Shown in pieces: positions 27,824 to 36,396 of a stretch of 64,000 nucleotides of DNA. Origin of the DNA: Granulicella sibirica (GTDB lineage: Bacteria; Acidobacteriota; Terriglobia; Terriglobales; Acidobacteriaceae); the NCBI RefSeq assembly GCF_004115155.1, contig NZ_RDSM01000001.1, positions 1,922,001-1,986,000 of the forward strand, in the 5' to 3' direction. The number at the start of each line of letters is the position of its first letter. The stretch's first letter is position 1. Both the position numbers and the translations under genes were made by a program. The notes beneath the pieces were generated by a model. That model ran no database searches and was not told the origin of the DNA. It saw only the letters and a list, made by a program, of their open reading frames with translations.

Positions 27824-28476
27824 GGCTGATTGCTCTTTTGTTCATTTGAATAATGAAGGATGCATGATGTTTTCGCGGGCGTCCGCGATTTGCGGTTGAT
27901 TCATGAGGGGCATCGTCGACACAAAGCGACGTGGCTGTATGCGCTATGGTTACGACGGCGAAGATGCCAGCAAAGCTGATAAACTTTAGCACGATTGCCC
28001 CGAAAGAGGGGTAAGGTTGCGTGGCAGTTGGAGCTCCTTGTCTTTGTGGTGATTGGCCGTCACCCGGGTGCATTCCAGCTGATCACCATCGAGGTAGGAC
28101 GCGTAGGACTCTAGGCGGCGCACAAGGCCGTCACCCTAGCCGACTCGTGGAACTACAGGGGTGATCGCTTGATGGGGACGCTACAGCTTTACCTAAGGCA
28201 CCGGGCAGTAACCGAACTCCTGCACTGCAGTCGACCTGACCTTTTAACTATTCTAATCAACGACGTTGACAACGCCCGCATCTCATCCCCGGGTAGGTAG
28301 AGTCGTTGATTGCATGAGACTTCTGCTTCGGCTAGAATCCGTTTGTCTCGTAGACGGACAAAAAAAGAGGCTCATGAAGGAGTTGCTGCTTCTGGTTGGA
28401 ACAGTGATGCGGCAAACTTTGGATGATACAACTATAGACGTCTTCTTGACGGCGAGAGCCGTGCGTTAGATTTCCC
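27824..28476. other. Divergent intergenic region
   Basis: About 650 bases between the GT9 gene (minus) and the GT8 gene (plus); no gene is supported. It includes the inverted repeat pair at 28255-28264 and 28302-28311. Promoters for both flanking genes are expected here. Confidence 0.4.
28255..28311. repeat. 10-bp perfect inverted repeat, 37-base spacer
   Basis: AATCAACGAC (28255-28264) and GTCGTTGATT (28302-28311) are exact reverse complements about 165 bases before the GT8 gene. It could be an operator or a leader-RNA stem; chance cannot be excluded. Confidence 0.45.
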
Positions 28477-29430
28477 ATGGGTGTTTGCATGCTGATCACA
28501 GTACTATATTGCATTGACGCAAGATACTGGCAGCATGTTGGGGTGTCGATAGCCTCAGTGTTAGCTAACAATACTAGAAATAAACTACGCATATATATAG
28601 CTTCCACCGAGACGAACGAAGAACAACTGAGAGTTATACAGTCACTTGTGTCGCCCGACGCCGGCAGCGTAGAGGCGATCGTCTATAAGGATCCATCAAG
28701 CTATCAGAACCTACCGACGCATGGGCACCTTACTGCGGCAGTGTACTTGCGCCTTTTTGCCACCGAGTACCTCGATCCAAGCGTTGAAAAGGTTCTGTAT
28801 TTAGATAGCGATACGATCGTGCTGGCTGACCTTGGGGAGCTCTGGCAGTTCGATCTCGGCGACGCATTTCTTGGGGCTGTCCCCGAGCCTTATGATTACT
28901 CGCAGCGCCACCCACTTGGATTCGGTCCCGATGATCTCTATATCAACGCGGGGGTTATGTTACTCAACCTTGCGAAATGGCGCGCAGAGCGAATAGTCCC
29001 AAAGTTTCTGGATTTCGCATACGAGAATAAGAGTCTATTGTTTAGCCTCGAACAAGATGTCATCAATTCAGTACTGCGTGGGAGTATCCGAGACATCGGA
29101 TATGAGTGGAATTGGCAGGCAGTCTTTCCGCGTTTTTCGCATAAAGATCTCGGATTGTCGGCTGAGCGGTACGCAGAGCTTCGCCGTCATCCAAAGATTG
29201 TTCACTTCTTGTCACGGTACAAACCGTGGTATTTTCGCTGGCAGCCGCATTACAAAAAGGTCTATTACTCCGCTCTCGCGCAGACGCCATGGCGCGGCTA
29301 TATCCCGCCTGACAAAAAACTACGAAATGTTCCGGTTATGATCTCAAAAGTCTTACAACAGAAGCTCGAATGGTATCTTCCTTCGGTTGCAAAAAAGCTG
29401 AGAGGGTCGCGATCTCTGATCGATCGTTAG
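28477..29430 (+). CDS. GT8 family glycosyltransferase
   Basis: 317 residues. The motifs match GT8: an N-terminal LITVLYCIDARYWQHVGVSI, EKVLYLDSDTIVLADL with the metal-binding DxD at residues 110-112, INAGVMLLNLAKWRA, LEQDVINSVLRG and the C-terminal KIVHFLSRYKPW. The family transfers glucose or galactose from UDP-sugars with retention; bacterial members often decorate lipopolysaccharide or capsular glycans. ATG 28489 is an alternative start four codons in. Codon use is less GC-rich than neighbours in the first part (TATATTGCATTG, ATATATATAGC), which may reflect transfer. The IS66 element inserted 139 bases downstream. Confidence 0.86.
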   Translation: MGVCMLITVLYCIDARYWQHVGVSIASVLANNTRNKLRIYIASTETNEEQLRVIQSLVSPDAGSVEAIVYKDPSSYQNLPTHGHLTAAVYLRLFATEYLDPSVEKVLYLDSDTIVLADLGELWQFDLGDAFLGAVPEPYDYSQRHPLGFGPDDLYINAGVMLLNLAKWRAERIVPKFLDFAYENKSLLFSLEQDVINSVLRGSIRDIGYEWNWQAVFPRFSHKDLGLSAERYAELRRHPKIVHFLSRYKPWYFRWQPHYKKVYYSALAQTPWRGYIPPDKKLRNVPVMISKVLQQKLEWYLPSVAKKLRGSRSLIDR

Positions 29431-29561
29431 GCGTAAAACCGGTCTTATCGTGACACGACGATAGGGTGTGTTTGCCATGACCATCGGGCTGGTGACTCAG
29501 AAGCTGACCGTCGTTCCTGCCTAGCCTTTGAACTTCGCTTTTTTGTTTCCTGCATTTCCGA

Positions 29562-29569
29562 GATGAAGA
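29562..29569. repeat. 8-bp target-site duplication, left copy (IS66)
   Basis: GATGAAGA immediately before the IS66 left end; an identical copy follows the right end at 32443-32450. Confidence 0.92.
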
Positions 29570-29609
29570 GTAAGCGTGACGCTCTGGCCGTCTTGACTAT
29601 TTGTTGAAG

Positions 29610-29648
29610 ACAGGTTGTGTCCACAACCGCGTAGTGGACACAACCTGT
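29610..29648. terminator. 15-bp perfect hairpin inside the IS66 left end
   Basis: ACAGGTTGTGTCCAC (29610-29624) pairs exactly with GTGGACACAACCTGT (29634-29648) around a 9-base loop, just past the last minus-strand ORF of the element. It probably terminates element transcription or blocks outside transcripts; it has no T run. Confidence 0.6.
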
Positions 29649-29663
29649 GTGAGGTTGGATCTG

Positions 29664-29990
29664 CTATTTGCCTTTGGGACGCTGGTTGACTTCGTCGGTG
29701 AAGATGTCTTCGGTGAGGGCAAGTCCGATGGCAGAGTCAAGGCGGGTCAGCAGCTCCGTGAGGGTCTCGTTCTTGCGACCGACGAGCATCGCGATGGAAG
29801 CATGCTGGTCTGCGGCGGTGGCTACGCAGCCGACGGGGTTAACGATGCCGATGGTCACTTCGCCATCCTCGATGAAGCTGGCAAGGTTAGGCAGGAGGTC
29901 CGCGACCGGATCGCTGGCACTGGCTGGCTCAGGACTCTGCTTCAAGCTGCGGGATGATTTACGAGTTCGAGACTTCGGGCGAAGTTCCAA
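29664..29990 (-). CDS. Small IS66-associated ORF, unknown function
   Basis: 108 residues from a TTG at 29990 that lies inside the tnpC gene (49-base overlap), with GAGGAG upstream. The Ser/Lys-rich N-terminus (RTRKSSRSLKQSPEPASAS) is followed by a compact domain with LASFIEDGEVTIGIVNPVG and ETLTELLTRLDSAIGLAL. It is not one of the three standard IS66 proteins. The overlap with tnpC and the position before the element's terminal hairpin suggest it is expressed with the transposase. Function unknown. Confidence 0.5.
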   Translation of the reverse strand: MELRPKSRTRKSSRSLKQSPEPASASDPVADLLPNLASFIEDGEVTIGIVNPVGCVATAADQHASIAMLVGRKNETLTELLTRLDSAIGLALTEDIFTDEVNQRPKGK

Positions 29991-31504
29991 GGCAAGAGCT
30001 CCTCGATGCGACGGATGGGATGTTCGGCGATGTGTGTCAGCAGATGGCGCAGATAAGCTTCGGGATCGAGCCCATTGAGCTTGGCTGATTCAATGAGGGT
30101 ATAGAAGACGGCGGCGCGTTCGCCTCCGCGGTCGGAGCCGGCGAAGAGATAGTTGCGGCGCCCAACGGCGACGCCGCGCAGCGATCGCTCGGCGGCCGAG
30201 TTATCGATCTCGATGCGGCCATCGTCCACATAGCGCACCATTGCAGGCCAGAGCGTGAGGGCGTAGTGGATCGCGGCCGCCGTCTCGGACTTGCGCGAGA
30301 GCAGGGCGAGCGATGTGCGGAGCCAGAGGTGCATAGAGTCGAGCAGCGGCCGGGCTCGCGCCTGGCGTACGGTTCGGCGTTGGTCTGGAGATCGACCGCG
30401 GATCTCCTTCTCGATCGCGTAGAGCCGTCCGACCCGCTCGATGGCTTCGGTGGCGATGGGCGACTGGTGCGCTTCCATCAGGTCATAGAACTTGCGCCGG
30501 ATGTGGGCCATGCAGGGTGCCTGCTGGATCGATCCGTCTTCGTAGAGCTTGTTGAAACCGGCGTAGGCATCGGCCTGGAGAACTCCACGGAAGCCTGCGA
30601 GATGACGCTGCGGATGCTCTCCCTTACGATCCGGCGAGTAGGTAAACCAGACTGCAGGAGGTTCGAGCGAACCGGAGGGACGGTCGTCGCGAACATAGGT
30701 CCACAACCGTCCCGTCCTGGTCTTGCCAGTGCCTGGCGCAAGTACGGGAACCGGTGTGCCATCCCCGTGAAGCTTGCTGGCCGACATCACATGGCGACGC
30801 AGGACTTCGACCAGTGGAGTGAGCAACGAGCTGCTCTCTCCGACCCATCTGGCCAGTGTGGAACGATCCAGCTCGACGCCTTCCCGTGCATAGATCGCCG
30901 ATTGGCGATAGAGCGGCAAGTGATCCCCGAACTTGGCCGTAAGAACATGAGCGAGAAGGCCGGGTCCGGCCATGCCTCGATCGATGGGTCGCGAAGGTGC
31001 CGGTGCCTGCACGATACGATCGCATCCTGTGCAACACATCCGAGGACGGACATGGCGAACGACCTTGAAGCTGGCGGGCAGGTACTCCAGCATCTCGGAG
31101 ACATCTTCTCCAAACTTCTTCAGCTTGCCCTTGCAGACCGAACAGCTCTCTTCTTCAGGAAGGTGCTCATGCACTTCGCGCGGCAGTTGTTCGGGTAGAA
31201 CACGTCTCTTCCTTGGCTTCGACTTACGATCCGCGGTGGAAGTCTGTGGCGTCGGTTCCGGTGCCAGTGCGGCCTGGTTGGCTTCGAGTTCTTCCAGCTT
31301 CAACTCAAGCTGTTCGATCTGCCGTTCAACCTTCTCCGAGCTCCGCCCGAACTGCATACGTCTCAGCTTGGCGATCAGCAATTCCAGCCGTTCGATCTGG
31401 CTCCTGTGCGAGAGCAGCTCGGCATGCTGCAAACAAATCATCGCCTTCAGCGCTGTGGGCTCGAGAGTCTCCAGATCCGGCAGCAGAAAAGGCATCTCTC
31501 GCAT
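29942..31504 (-). CDS. tnpC: IS66 family transposase TnpC
   Basis: 520 residues from ATG 31504; a longer frame to 31627 runs into the spacer after tnpB and is unlikely. The N-terminal leucine-zipper-like coil (ELLSHRSQIERLELLIAKLR, RQIEQLELKLEELEANQ) is followed by a zinc-finger region (CSVCKGKL ... RMCCTGCDRIV). The DDE catalytic domain follows (KLHGDGTPVPVLAPGTGK, GVLQADAYAGFNKLYEDG, CMAHIRRKFYDL, IDNSAAERSLRGVAVGRRN with the last acidic residue). The C-terminal IS66 tail contains LLTHIAEHPIRRIEELLPWN. All key regions are present, so the protein looks functional. Confidence 0.93.
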   Translation of the reverse strand: MREMPFLLPDLETLEPTALKAMICLQHAELLSHRSQIERLELLIAKLRRMQFGRSSEKVERQIEQLELKLEELEANQAALAPEPTPQTSTADRKSKPRKRRVLPEQLPREVHEHLPEEESCSVCKGKLKKFGEDVSEMLEYLPASFKVVRHVRPRMCCTGCDRIVQAPAPSRPIDRGMAGPGLLAHVLTAKFGDHLPLYRQSAIYAREGVELDRSTLARWVGESSSLLTPLVEVLRRHVMSASKLHGDGTPVPVLAPGTGKTRTGRLWTYVRDDRPSGSLEPPAVWFTYSPDRKGEHPQRHLAGFRGVLQADAYAGFNKLYEDGSIQQAPCMAHIRRKFYDLMEAHQSPIATEAIERVGRLYAIEKEIRGRSPDQRRTVRQARARPLLDSMHLWLRTSLALLSRKSETAAAIHYALTLWPAMVRYVDDGRIEIDNSAAERSLRGVAVGRRNYLFAGSDRGGERAAVFYTLIESAKLNGLDPEAYLRHLLTHIAEHPIRRIEELLPWNFARSLELVNHPAA

Positions 31505-31581
31505 GCCCGTAGTATGCCATGTTCCGAAGGCCAGAGAATACACAAAAGGTGCGTAAACAGTGGAGAATCGCACGCATAAAC

Positions 31582-31929
31582 TTAGACAGTCATAGCCGGT
31601 TGCCAGGTCCGATCCGGTCGTCGCCAATCGATGCCTTCGAGCAGCATCGAGAGCTGCGCACGGGTCAGAGACACTTTACCGCTGTCGGCCTGTGGCCATA
31701 CAAATCGTCCTCGCTCGAGCCTCTTCGAAAACAGACAAAGACCATCCCCGTCGAACCAAAGCAGCTTGATCAGATCGCCGCGCCGGCCACGAAACGCAAA
31801 CACGTGACCGGAGAGCGGAGCCTGTTCCAGAGCCGTCTGCACCAAGGCGCTGAGTCCGGTGAAGCCGCGCCGCATGTCGGTCACGCCCGCTGCAATCCAG
31901 ATCTGTGTGTTGGCAGGAGGAGAGATCAT
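31582..31929 (-). CDS. tnpB: IS66 accessory protein TnpB
   Basis: 115 residues from ATG 31929, whose ATG overlaps the tnpA stop (ATGA), implying coupled translation. The family blocks are all present: TQIWIAAGVTDMRRGFTGL, GHVFAFRGRRGDLIKLLWFD and DGLCLFSKRLERGRFVWP. TnpB is required for IS66 transposition by a poorly understood role. Full length for the family. Confidence 0.93.
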   Translation of the reverse strand: MISPPANTQIWIAAGVTDMRRGFTGLSALVQTALEQAPLSGHVFAFRGRRGDLIKLLWFDGDGLCLFSKRLERGRFVWPQADSGKVSLTRAQLSMLLEGIDWRRPDRTWQPAMTV

Positions 31930-32348
31930 GCCAGCAGACATCCCAAAACGTTCTGCAATGTTCCGGCGTCCACCGCACCCACAACGCGCACCTTGCCCCG
32001 CGTCAACGTCAACTCGATCGAAGCTTCAGAAGAACAGCTGCATGTACGCCGGTCTGCCTCGCCCTCCCCAACGAGTCCATGCTGCTCCTCGACATCAAGG
32101 GTGACCGGCAGCAAGCACGCGCGAGGTACCTCAAGGTTCGGCGGAAGCGAAGGCTTGCACTCAAGCTGCCCTGCGTCGTACAGCTTGCGCCAGTAGAACA
32201 CCTGGTTGGCGTTCACTCCATGAGCCTGAGCCACGGCCGCAACCGATACGCCGGCTCTGCGGGTCGCATCTACAATCAGCCGCTTCTCCTCAGTCGACCT
32301 GAACTGACGTTCCCTTCGTCTTCGCACGACCGGTTCAGCGGCTTCCAT
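31926..32348 (-). CDS. tnpA: IS66 accessory protein TnpA
   Basis: 140 residues. The N-terminal helix-turn-helix (EKRLIVDATRRAGVSVAAVA ... NANQVFYWRKLYDAG, about residues 20-60) is the family's DNA-binding part; the rest is variable. ATG 32348 has GAGGGGGGA upstream. First gene of the IS66 operon, 94 bases inside the right end. Confidence 0.9.
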   Translation of the reverse strand: MEAAEPVVRRRRERQFRSTEEKRLIVDATRRAGVSVAAVAQAHGVNANQVFYWRKLYDAGQLECKPSLPPNLEVPRACLLPVTLDVEEQHGLVGEGEADRRTCSCSSEASIELTLTRGKVRVVGAVDAGTLQNVLGCLLA

Positions 32349-32442
32349 CCGTCCCCCCTCAAAGGAACGGCTTACGCCACTCCTTCAAAGAGAATGCCTA
32401 AGCGGAAAGGCGCCGTCCAGACGGTACTCCCATGACGCTTAC

Positions 32443-32450
32443 GATGAAGA
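32443..32450. repeat. 8-bp target-site duplication, right copy (IS66)
   Basis: GATGAAGA directly after the IS66 right end, identical to 29562-29569. Confidence 0.92.
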
Positions 32451-32537
32451 CGGGAAAGATGCACACAGTTGTCTTCTGCAAGTGATCCAATAGCCGCTCT
32501 CATCTTGTTGAGAGCTCACGTTGATGCTGAAATGAAG

Positions 32538-32568
32538 GGGCCGGGTCAGTGTGAATCTGACCCGGCCC
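32538..32568 (-). terminator. Terminator hairpin after the beta-helix gene
   Basis: GGGCCGGGTCAG (32538-32549) and CTGACCCGGCCC (32557-32568) form a 12-bp GC-rich stem with a 7-base loop, 33 bases beyond the stop of the minus-strand gene at 32601. On the minus strand it is followed by CTTCATTT, a modest T-rich tail. Confidence 0.72.
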
Positions 32569-32600
32569 TTGTTAAGTACTTCTGGATCCAATAGGCAGCG

Positions 32601-35192
32601 CTACCTTGGCCCAACATGAAACATTGCTTGGCCGTATGGAATGGCCCCGATATCGCCACCCGACGTGCCTGTCGCACGTAGGGGCGAAGAAGCGCTGAGG
32701 GTGAAGTCGCTGGTGGCGGGATTCGAGAAGCCAGGAGAGCTTGTACAGAAAGAGTTGAGGTCCGTGGAGGCCAGCGGATTCTGAGTTGGTGGCCACAGAG
32801 TTAAGGCCTTGCAGCTGCCCCGAGTAGATGCCTGAGCGTTGTAGATAACCCAGTTTGGCTCGGAGGCGTACTGGTTTTCCCAAGCATTATTATGCCAATC
32901 CATTGGTTCCGCGTAGTGAGTGGATGCCTTCCTAACGTAGATCCCCGCCGCGTAGTTCATTGTGGTAGCACAGACAGGGCAGATCCAGCCGGCCGGATAA
33001 AAATTTGAGGCTTGAACACAGACATTATCATGTAAATGCGTTGTCACAATGTTCATTTCCATGGTCATGCAAGCGTCTGCCGTATTGAAGATCGTGTTAT
33101 TGAAAACGTGCATGTCGGAGCTAAACGGCCACGCAGATCCTTCATACCCGTTATTAAGATCTATCCCGTCATAGTATGCAAAAGTCGCACTAACACCAAG
33201 ATTTGAAATGACATTATGATCAAACGTCTGAGCCTGAACGGATGTTGGGTCAGGAACACTCGTGGAGAATCCTCCACCCTGAATTCCCTGTCCCAAGCTA
33301 TCGTGAATGAAGTTATGAGAGACACCTCCGCCTGCGGTGCCCCCGAAGAAGATGTTGCCAGCCGAGTTATCTGTACACTCGTTATTACTGATCAGACCAC
33401 CCTTATTCAAATAGTAGCCGGTTCTGTTTATTCCCGCATAGCCGTACTGGATGCATGCGGAATTATGGCTGCGCCCGTAGCTGTATTGGATCAAAGGGTA
33501 GCTAGACGTGACACCATTGACTGTTCTTGTACCGTCTAGACCTGAAAGCATGAAGTTTGCATGCGTTTGATCGATCCTGCCATAGTAGACGTCGATTAGA
33601 CCCGACCAACTGTCTGAGATAGAATCGCCTCGTACGAGGTGAGGATTGGTCTCCCCAGCCGCTCGAAGGACGACGCAGCCCTCCAAACTTGCGACTCTAC
33701 TCGTCCCACCTGCCCAACCAAGAATGTCTTGAACTGTATCTCCCGTATTCCAGCATGTTGCATGGGAAACGGAGATTCCCTCGTTGGTCCAGTACTGACC
33801 CGCTAATGAGGTATCCGCGTATGGATAGGACAAAACTCCACTCTTGAGCTGGTGAGCAAATTGAATATGCGTGACGCTCACATTATTCACTCCACGCAGT
33901 AGAATCCCATATGGCCTGTGCGTTGCGTAGAAGACGTGCCGACTAGGGTCCGATCCGTCCTGGAGATGGACGTAAAGTGTCTTCGCCAAGGCGCCGTTCT
34001 GAGAAGTGGACGCATAGTAGAAGGTTCCGCTATCTACTCGGCCATAGAACTTTAGCCCCGTGCCCGTGGACGACGAAACATTGATAACAGGCACCGAACT
34101 GCATCCCTGATTGACGGTGTAGCTTATCGAATTTACGGGTACACCTGAGACTGATGTAACCGTTCCCGCCACCTGACAGCTGACTCCGTTCTGGGACCCA
34201 CCGCCCGTCGAAGAGAATGTGAAAGAGGCTGGATATCCCGTCCCACCATTGATGGAAAGGTACACCGATCCGCCTCCTATGGCCTGCACGTTTTGCAGAC
34301 CCGTATTCTGAACAATGAACTCCTGATGCGTTGTACCACCCGGGGTGTTAGCTACAGCATAGGGGCTAACCCAGGCGCCGCCCAATCCCAATACACCGAT
34401 CGTCGCCTTCTGCGGCATGTTAATGCCGTTCATGAAGGTGATCCCCGCTGCATTCGTTACAGCGTCCCAGGGCTGATAGACTGTCTGTCCGGTCGTGTCG
34501 TATTCACCTACGTAGTTTGGAACCGGAATCAGCTGGGGGGTCTCTGAGGTTTTGTCTATAAAGAGCTTTTGAGGCGCAATCGCCAATGGTGTCGAGTAGA
34601 CGCCGTTTCCGAGGGATTGCCAGGTCAGACCTGTAAGCTGATCCGCGGCATCGATGATCGGATCAGACCCCGCCCCGAACTTCCCGAAGACGATTGGGGC
34701 ATCCGCTGTACCAGAGCAGGTAGGAGGATTTGTGGTCAGAGTCGTCAAGGCTGCGGCCTTGACGAGGTTTTGACAACGGATATAGTCGTCGGTATAGCGC
34801 AGTCCGGCGCGAAGAAGTACCTGATCACCCGGTTGGAGAGTCGACGCAATCGAGTTGATCTTTGCCAACGTCTTGAAGGCCATGGACGGAGTAGTTCCGG
34901 TGTATGAGTCTGACCCATATTTACTGTTGACATAGTACGTGGTTGCGAGAGCCACGTTGGTTCCTATCAGTAGGAGCACCGTGAAGGACAGGGCCGGCCA
35001 AAGCCTTCGAAAGACATTCAAGCTTGAGTGCCCTGGGGAGTCTCTTTTAGAGACTAGGTCGCCAAGGAAGCACTCCACCGAGTGTAGCGTTAGGACACGT
35101 TCAGAAAGCACTCCAGCCCAGGAGCGAAGAGCAGCGAAAGCCCTTCCTTTGCTGGTAATTTTCGTCGGATAAACATCACAGGCATAGATCAA
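32601..35192 (-). CDS. Secreted right-handed parallel beta-helix protein (long paralogue B)
   Basis: 863 residues from a TTG at 35192, chosen because a perfect AGGAGG (35199-35204) sits six bases upstream; a longer frame begins at another TTG (35261) without one. A long polar leader precedes the hydrophobic segment WPALSFTVLLLIGTNVALA, with cleavage before TTYYVNSKYGSD. The mature protein matches the 11322 gene block by block: PGDQVLLRAGLRYTDDYIRC, PPTCSG, GTGLKFYGRVDSGTFYYAST, THIQFAHQLKSGVLSYPYA, GLISNNECTDNSAGNIFFGG, and the end SPLRATGTSGGDIGAIPYG. Predicted beta-helix, extracytoplasmic, probably acting on polysaccharide. Base composition is lower in GC than paralogue A (many ATTAT and GAAGAT runs), so the copies have diverged or have different origins. 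Confidence 0.76.
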   Translation of the reverse strand: MIYACDVYPTKITSKGRAFAALRSWAGVLSERVLTLHSVECFLGDLVSKRDSPGHSSLNVFRRLWPALSFTVLLLIGTNVALATTYYVNSKYGSDSYTGTTPSMAFKTLAKINSIASTLQPGDQVLLRAGLRYTDDYIRCQNLVKAAALTTLTTNPPTCSGTADAPIVFGKFGAGSDPIIDAADQLTGLTWQSLGNGVYSTPLAIAPQKLFIDKTSETPQLIPVPNYVGEYDTTGQTVYQPWDAVTNAAGITFMNGINMPQKATIGVLGLGGAWVSPYAVANTPGGTTHQEFIVQNTGLQNVQAIGGGSVYLSINGGTGYPASFTFSSTGGGSQNGVSCQVAGTVTSVSGVPVNSISYTVNQGCSSVPVINVSSSTGTGLKFYGRVDSGTFYYASTSQNGALAKTLYVHLQDGSDPSRHVFYATHRPYGILLRGVNNVSVTHIQFAHQLKSGVLSYPYADTSLAGQYWTNEGISVSHATCWNTGDTVQDILGWAGGTSRVASLEGCVVLRAAGETNPHLVRGDSISDSWSGLIDVYYGRIDQTHANFMLSGLDGTRTVNGVTSSYPLIQYSYGRSHNSACIQYGYAGINRTGYYLNKGGLISNNECTDNSAGNIFFGGTAGGGVSHNFIHDSLGQGIQGGGFSTSVPDPTSVQAQTFDHNVISNLGVSATFAYYDGIDLNNGYEGSAWPFSSDMHVFNNTIFNTADACMTMEMNIVTTHLHDNVCVQASNFYPAGWICPVCATTMNYAAGIYVRKASTHYAEPMDWHNNAWENQYASEPNWVIYNAQASTRGSCKALTLWPPTQNPLASTDLNSFCTSSPGFSNPATSDFTLSASSPLRATGTSGGDIGAIPYGQAMFHVGPR

Positions 35193-36396
35193 GCGAGACC
35201 TCCTCGTTGAGGCATTTGTAAGTTCGGATAGTATTTTGGGCTTCAAGGAATTATGGACCAAATTCGATTGCCAAACATGCTAATTCTCTTTAACTTCACA
35301 ATGTTTCTACGGCTAGATTCTCCAGAGAACCTGCTGACAGTCATGATTTACGGCGTTATTTACTTATAATCACTGCACGAATCCATTGGGAGAAGGAGTT
35401 ACATCAACTTGTGGCTGAAATGGCCGGAGCGTTTCAACACAAGCTAGAAATTTTGGAGCAGTCCGCAATCCTAAGAGGGCTGCGCAGGGTTTTGTGATCG
35501 AATCGCCAACATTGCGCGTAGCCGTAACGATGCTGGATTCCTATCCTGCGCGAGAACATAACAGAGCGAAGAGTTGGGGCCGAATTGAATAGCTGATTCT
35601 GTACGAGATGGCCCGATATGGGCCCAAACACCGCCCGTGTTTTCTCAAGAAGGCCCGAGGTGCGATCAGCTTGGCGTCGAGGGGATCATGCTGACGTCGT
35701 TGAAGACGACCTAACACGGATAAGTCCCATGTTTAGAGATTTCTTGAGCATAAAGCGGCATAGGGCAGGGCAAGCGTACGTTCCTCGCTGTGTCCGTGGT
35801 TCCGGAGTTATTTTGGGATTCTGTGGCCGATTATCTCCTAGATGAGGCAAAGCTGCAAATTTAATCTCACTTTTAATCTCGATGAGAACTAGGAAACTTC
35901 TACTGCAATCGATTGACCATTGAGCGTGCAGCTGCCGGAACACTCGAAGAGTCTTGGTTAGGAAGCTTTCAGATCCTCTTCGGTCGAGTAACTAGGCGCG
36001 ACGAGATGCTACTTGGAGTTGAATACGCGGCTGAGTGCCGAGATGCGAATTCGGGAGAAATGTTCTGTGCTCGCCCAGATCACGTCCCCTGGCTCGGCAC
36101 GAACACGTACTAATCTTGGGCGGTTTTATCCATATTTCTGCTGAAGGTCCAGGCAGCGAAACGGTCTAGCGAGTTGTTCCAACGACCGCCGCCTGGAGCG
36201 TACCGAATCATTGATTGCAATATTGTGCCCAAAAGGCATACGCGCTACCAAGGAACGCGCAAAGGACATCCGACCGCGCTGGGTTGGCCAAGAACAACTT
36301 CCATGAGCCGATGTTCCTACAGAGAGAGCAGGCCCCCGCCAGGTACCTCGCATGTCGACCTGCCGGGCATGCCGTGCGACTGTCGGCCGCAGCTAT
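35193..36396. other. Long region without supported gene
   Basis: About 1.2 kb. Several short frames exist on both strands (for example 35913-36113 plus and 36126-36353 minus) but none has a ribosome-binding site, signal peptide or family motif. The minus-strand tail RYAPGGGRWNNSLDRFAAWT near 36120-36200 looks protein-like but is cut by a stop about 20 codons upstream, so a decayed gene is possible. It marks the border between the polysaccharide locus and the sugar-acid module. Confidence 0.4.

Larger units (their letters stand above)
29570..32442 (-). mobile_element. Complete IS66-family insertion sequence, 2873 bp
   Basis: The ends are 28-bp imperfect inverted repeats, left 29570-29597 and right 32415-32442: both start GTAAGCGT and share CCGTCT and GAC inside, 19 of 28 positions identical. 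GTAAGCG ends are characteristic of IS66. An exact 8-bp duplication GATGAAGA flanks the element, the length known for the family. It carries tnpA, tnpB and tnpC in the usual order on the minus strand plus a small ORF after tnpC. All frames are intact and the duplication is undamaged, suggesting a recent, possibly active copy. It landed in the gap between the GT8 and beta-helix genes and broke no gene. Confidence 0.93.

Noticed and set aside
29610..29648. 15-bp inverted repeat considered as the IS66 left end
   Set aside because: The target duplication and GTAAGCGT end place the boundary at 29570, so the repeat is internal.
30266..31198. 310-codon plus-strand open frame
   Set aside because: Antisense to IS66 tnpC, whose coding potential is certain.
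36120..36240. Minus-strand peptide RYAPGGGRWNNSLDRFAAWT as a gene end
   Set aside because: A stop lies about 20 codons upstream and no start or homologous gene was recognised; at most a remnant.
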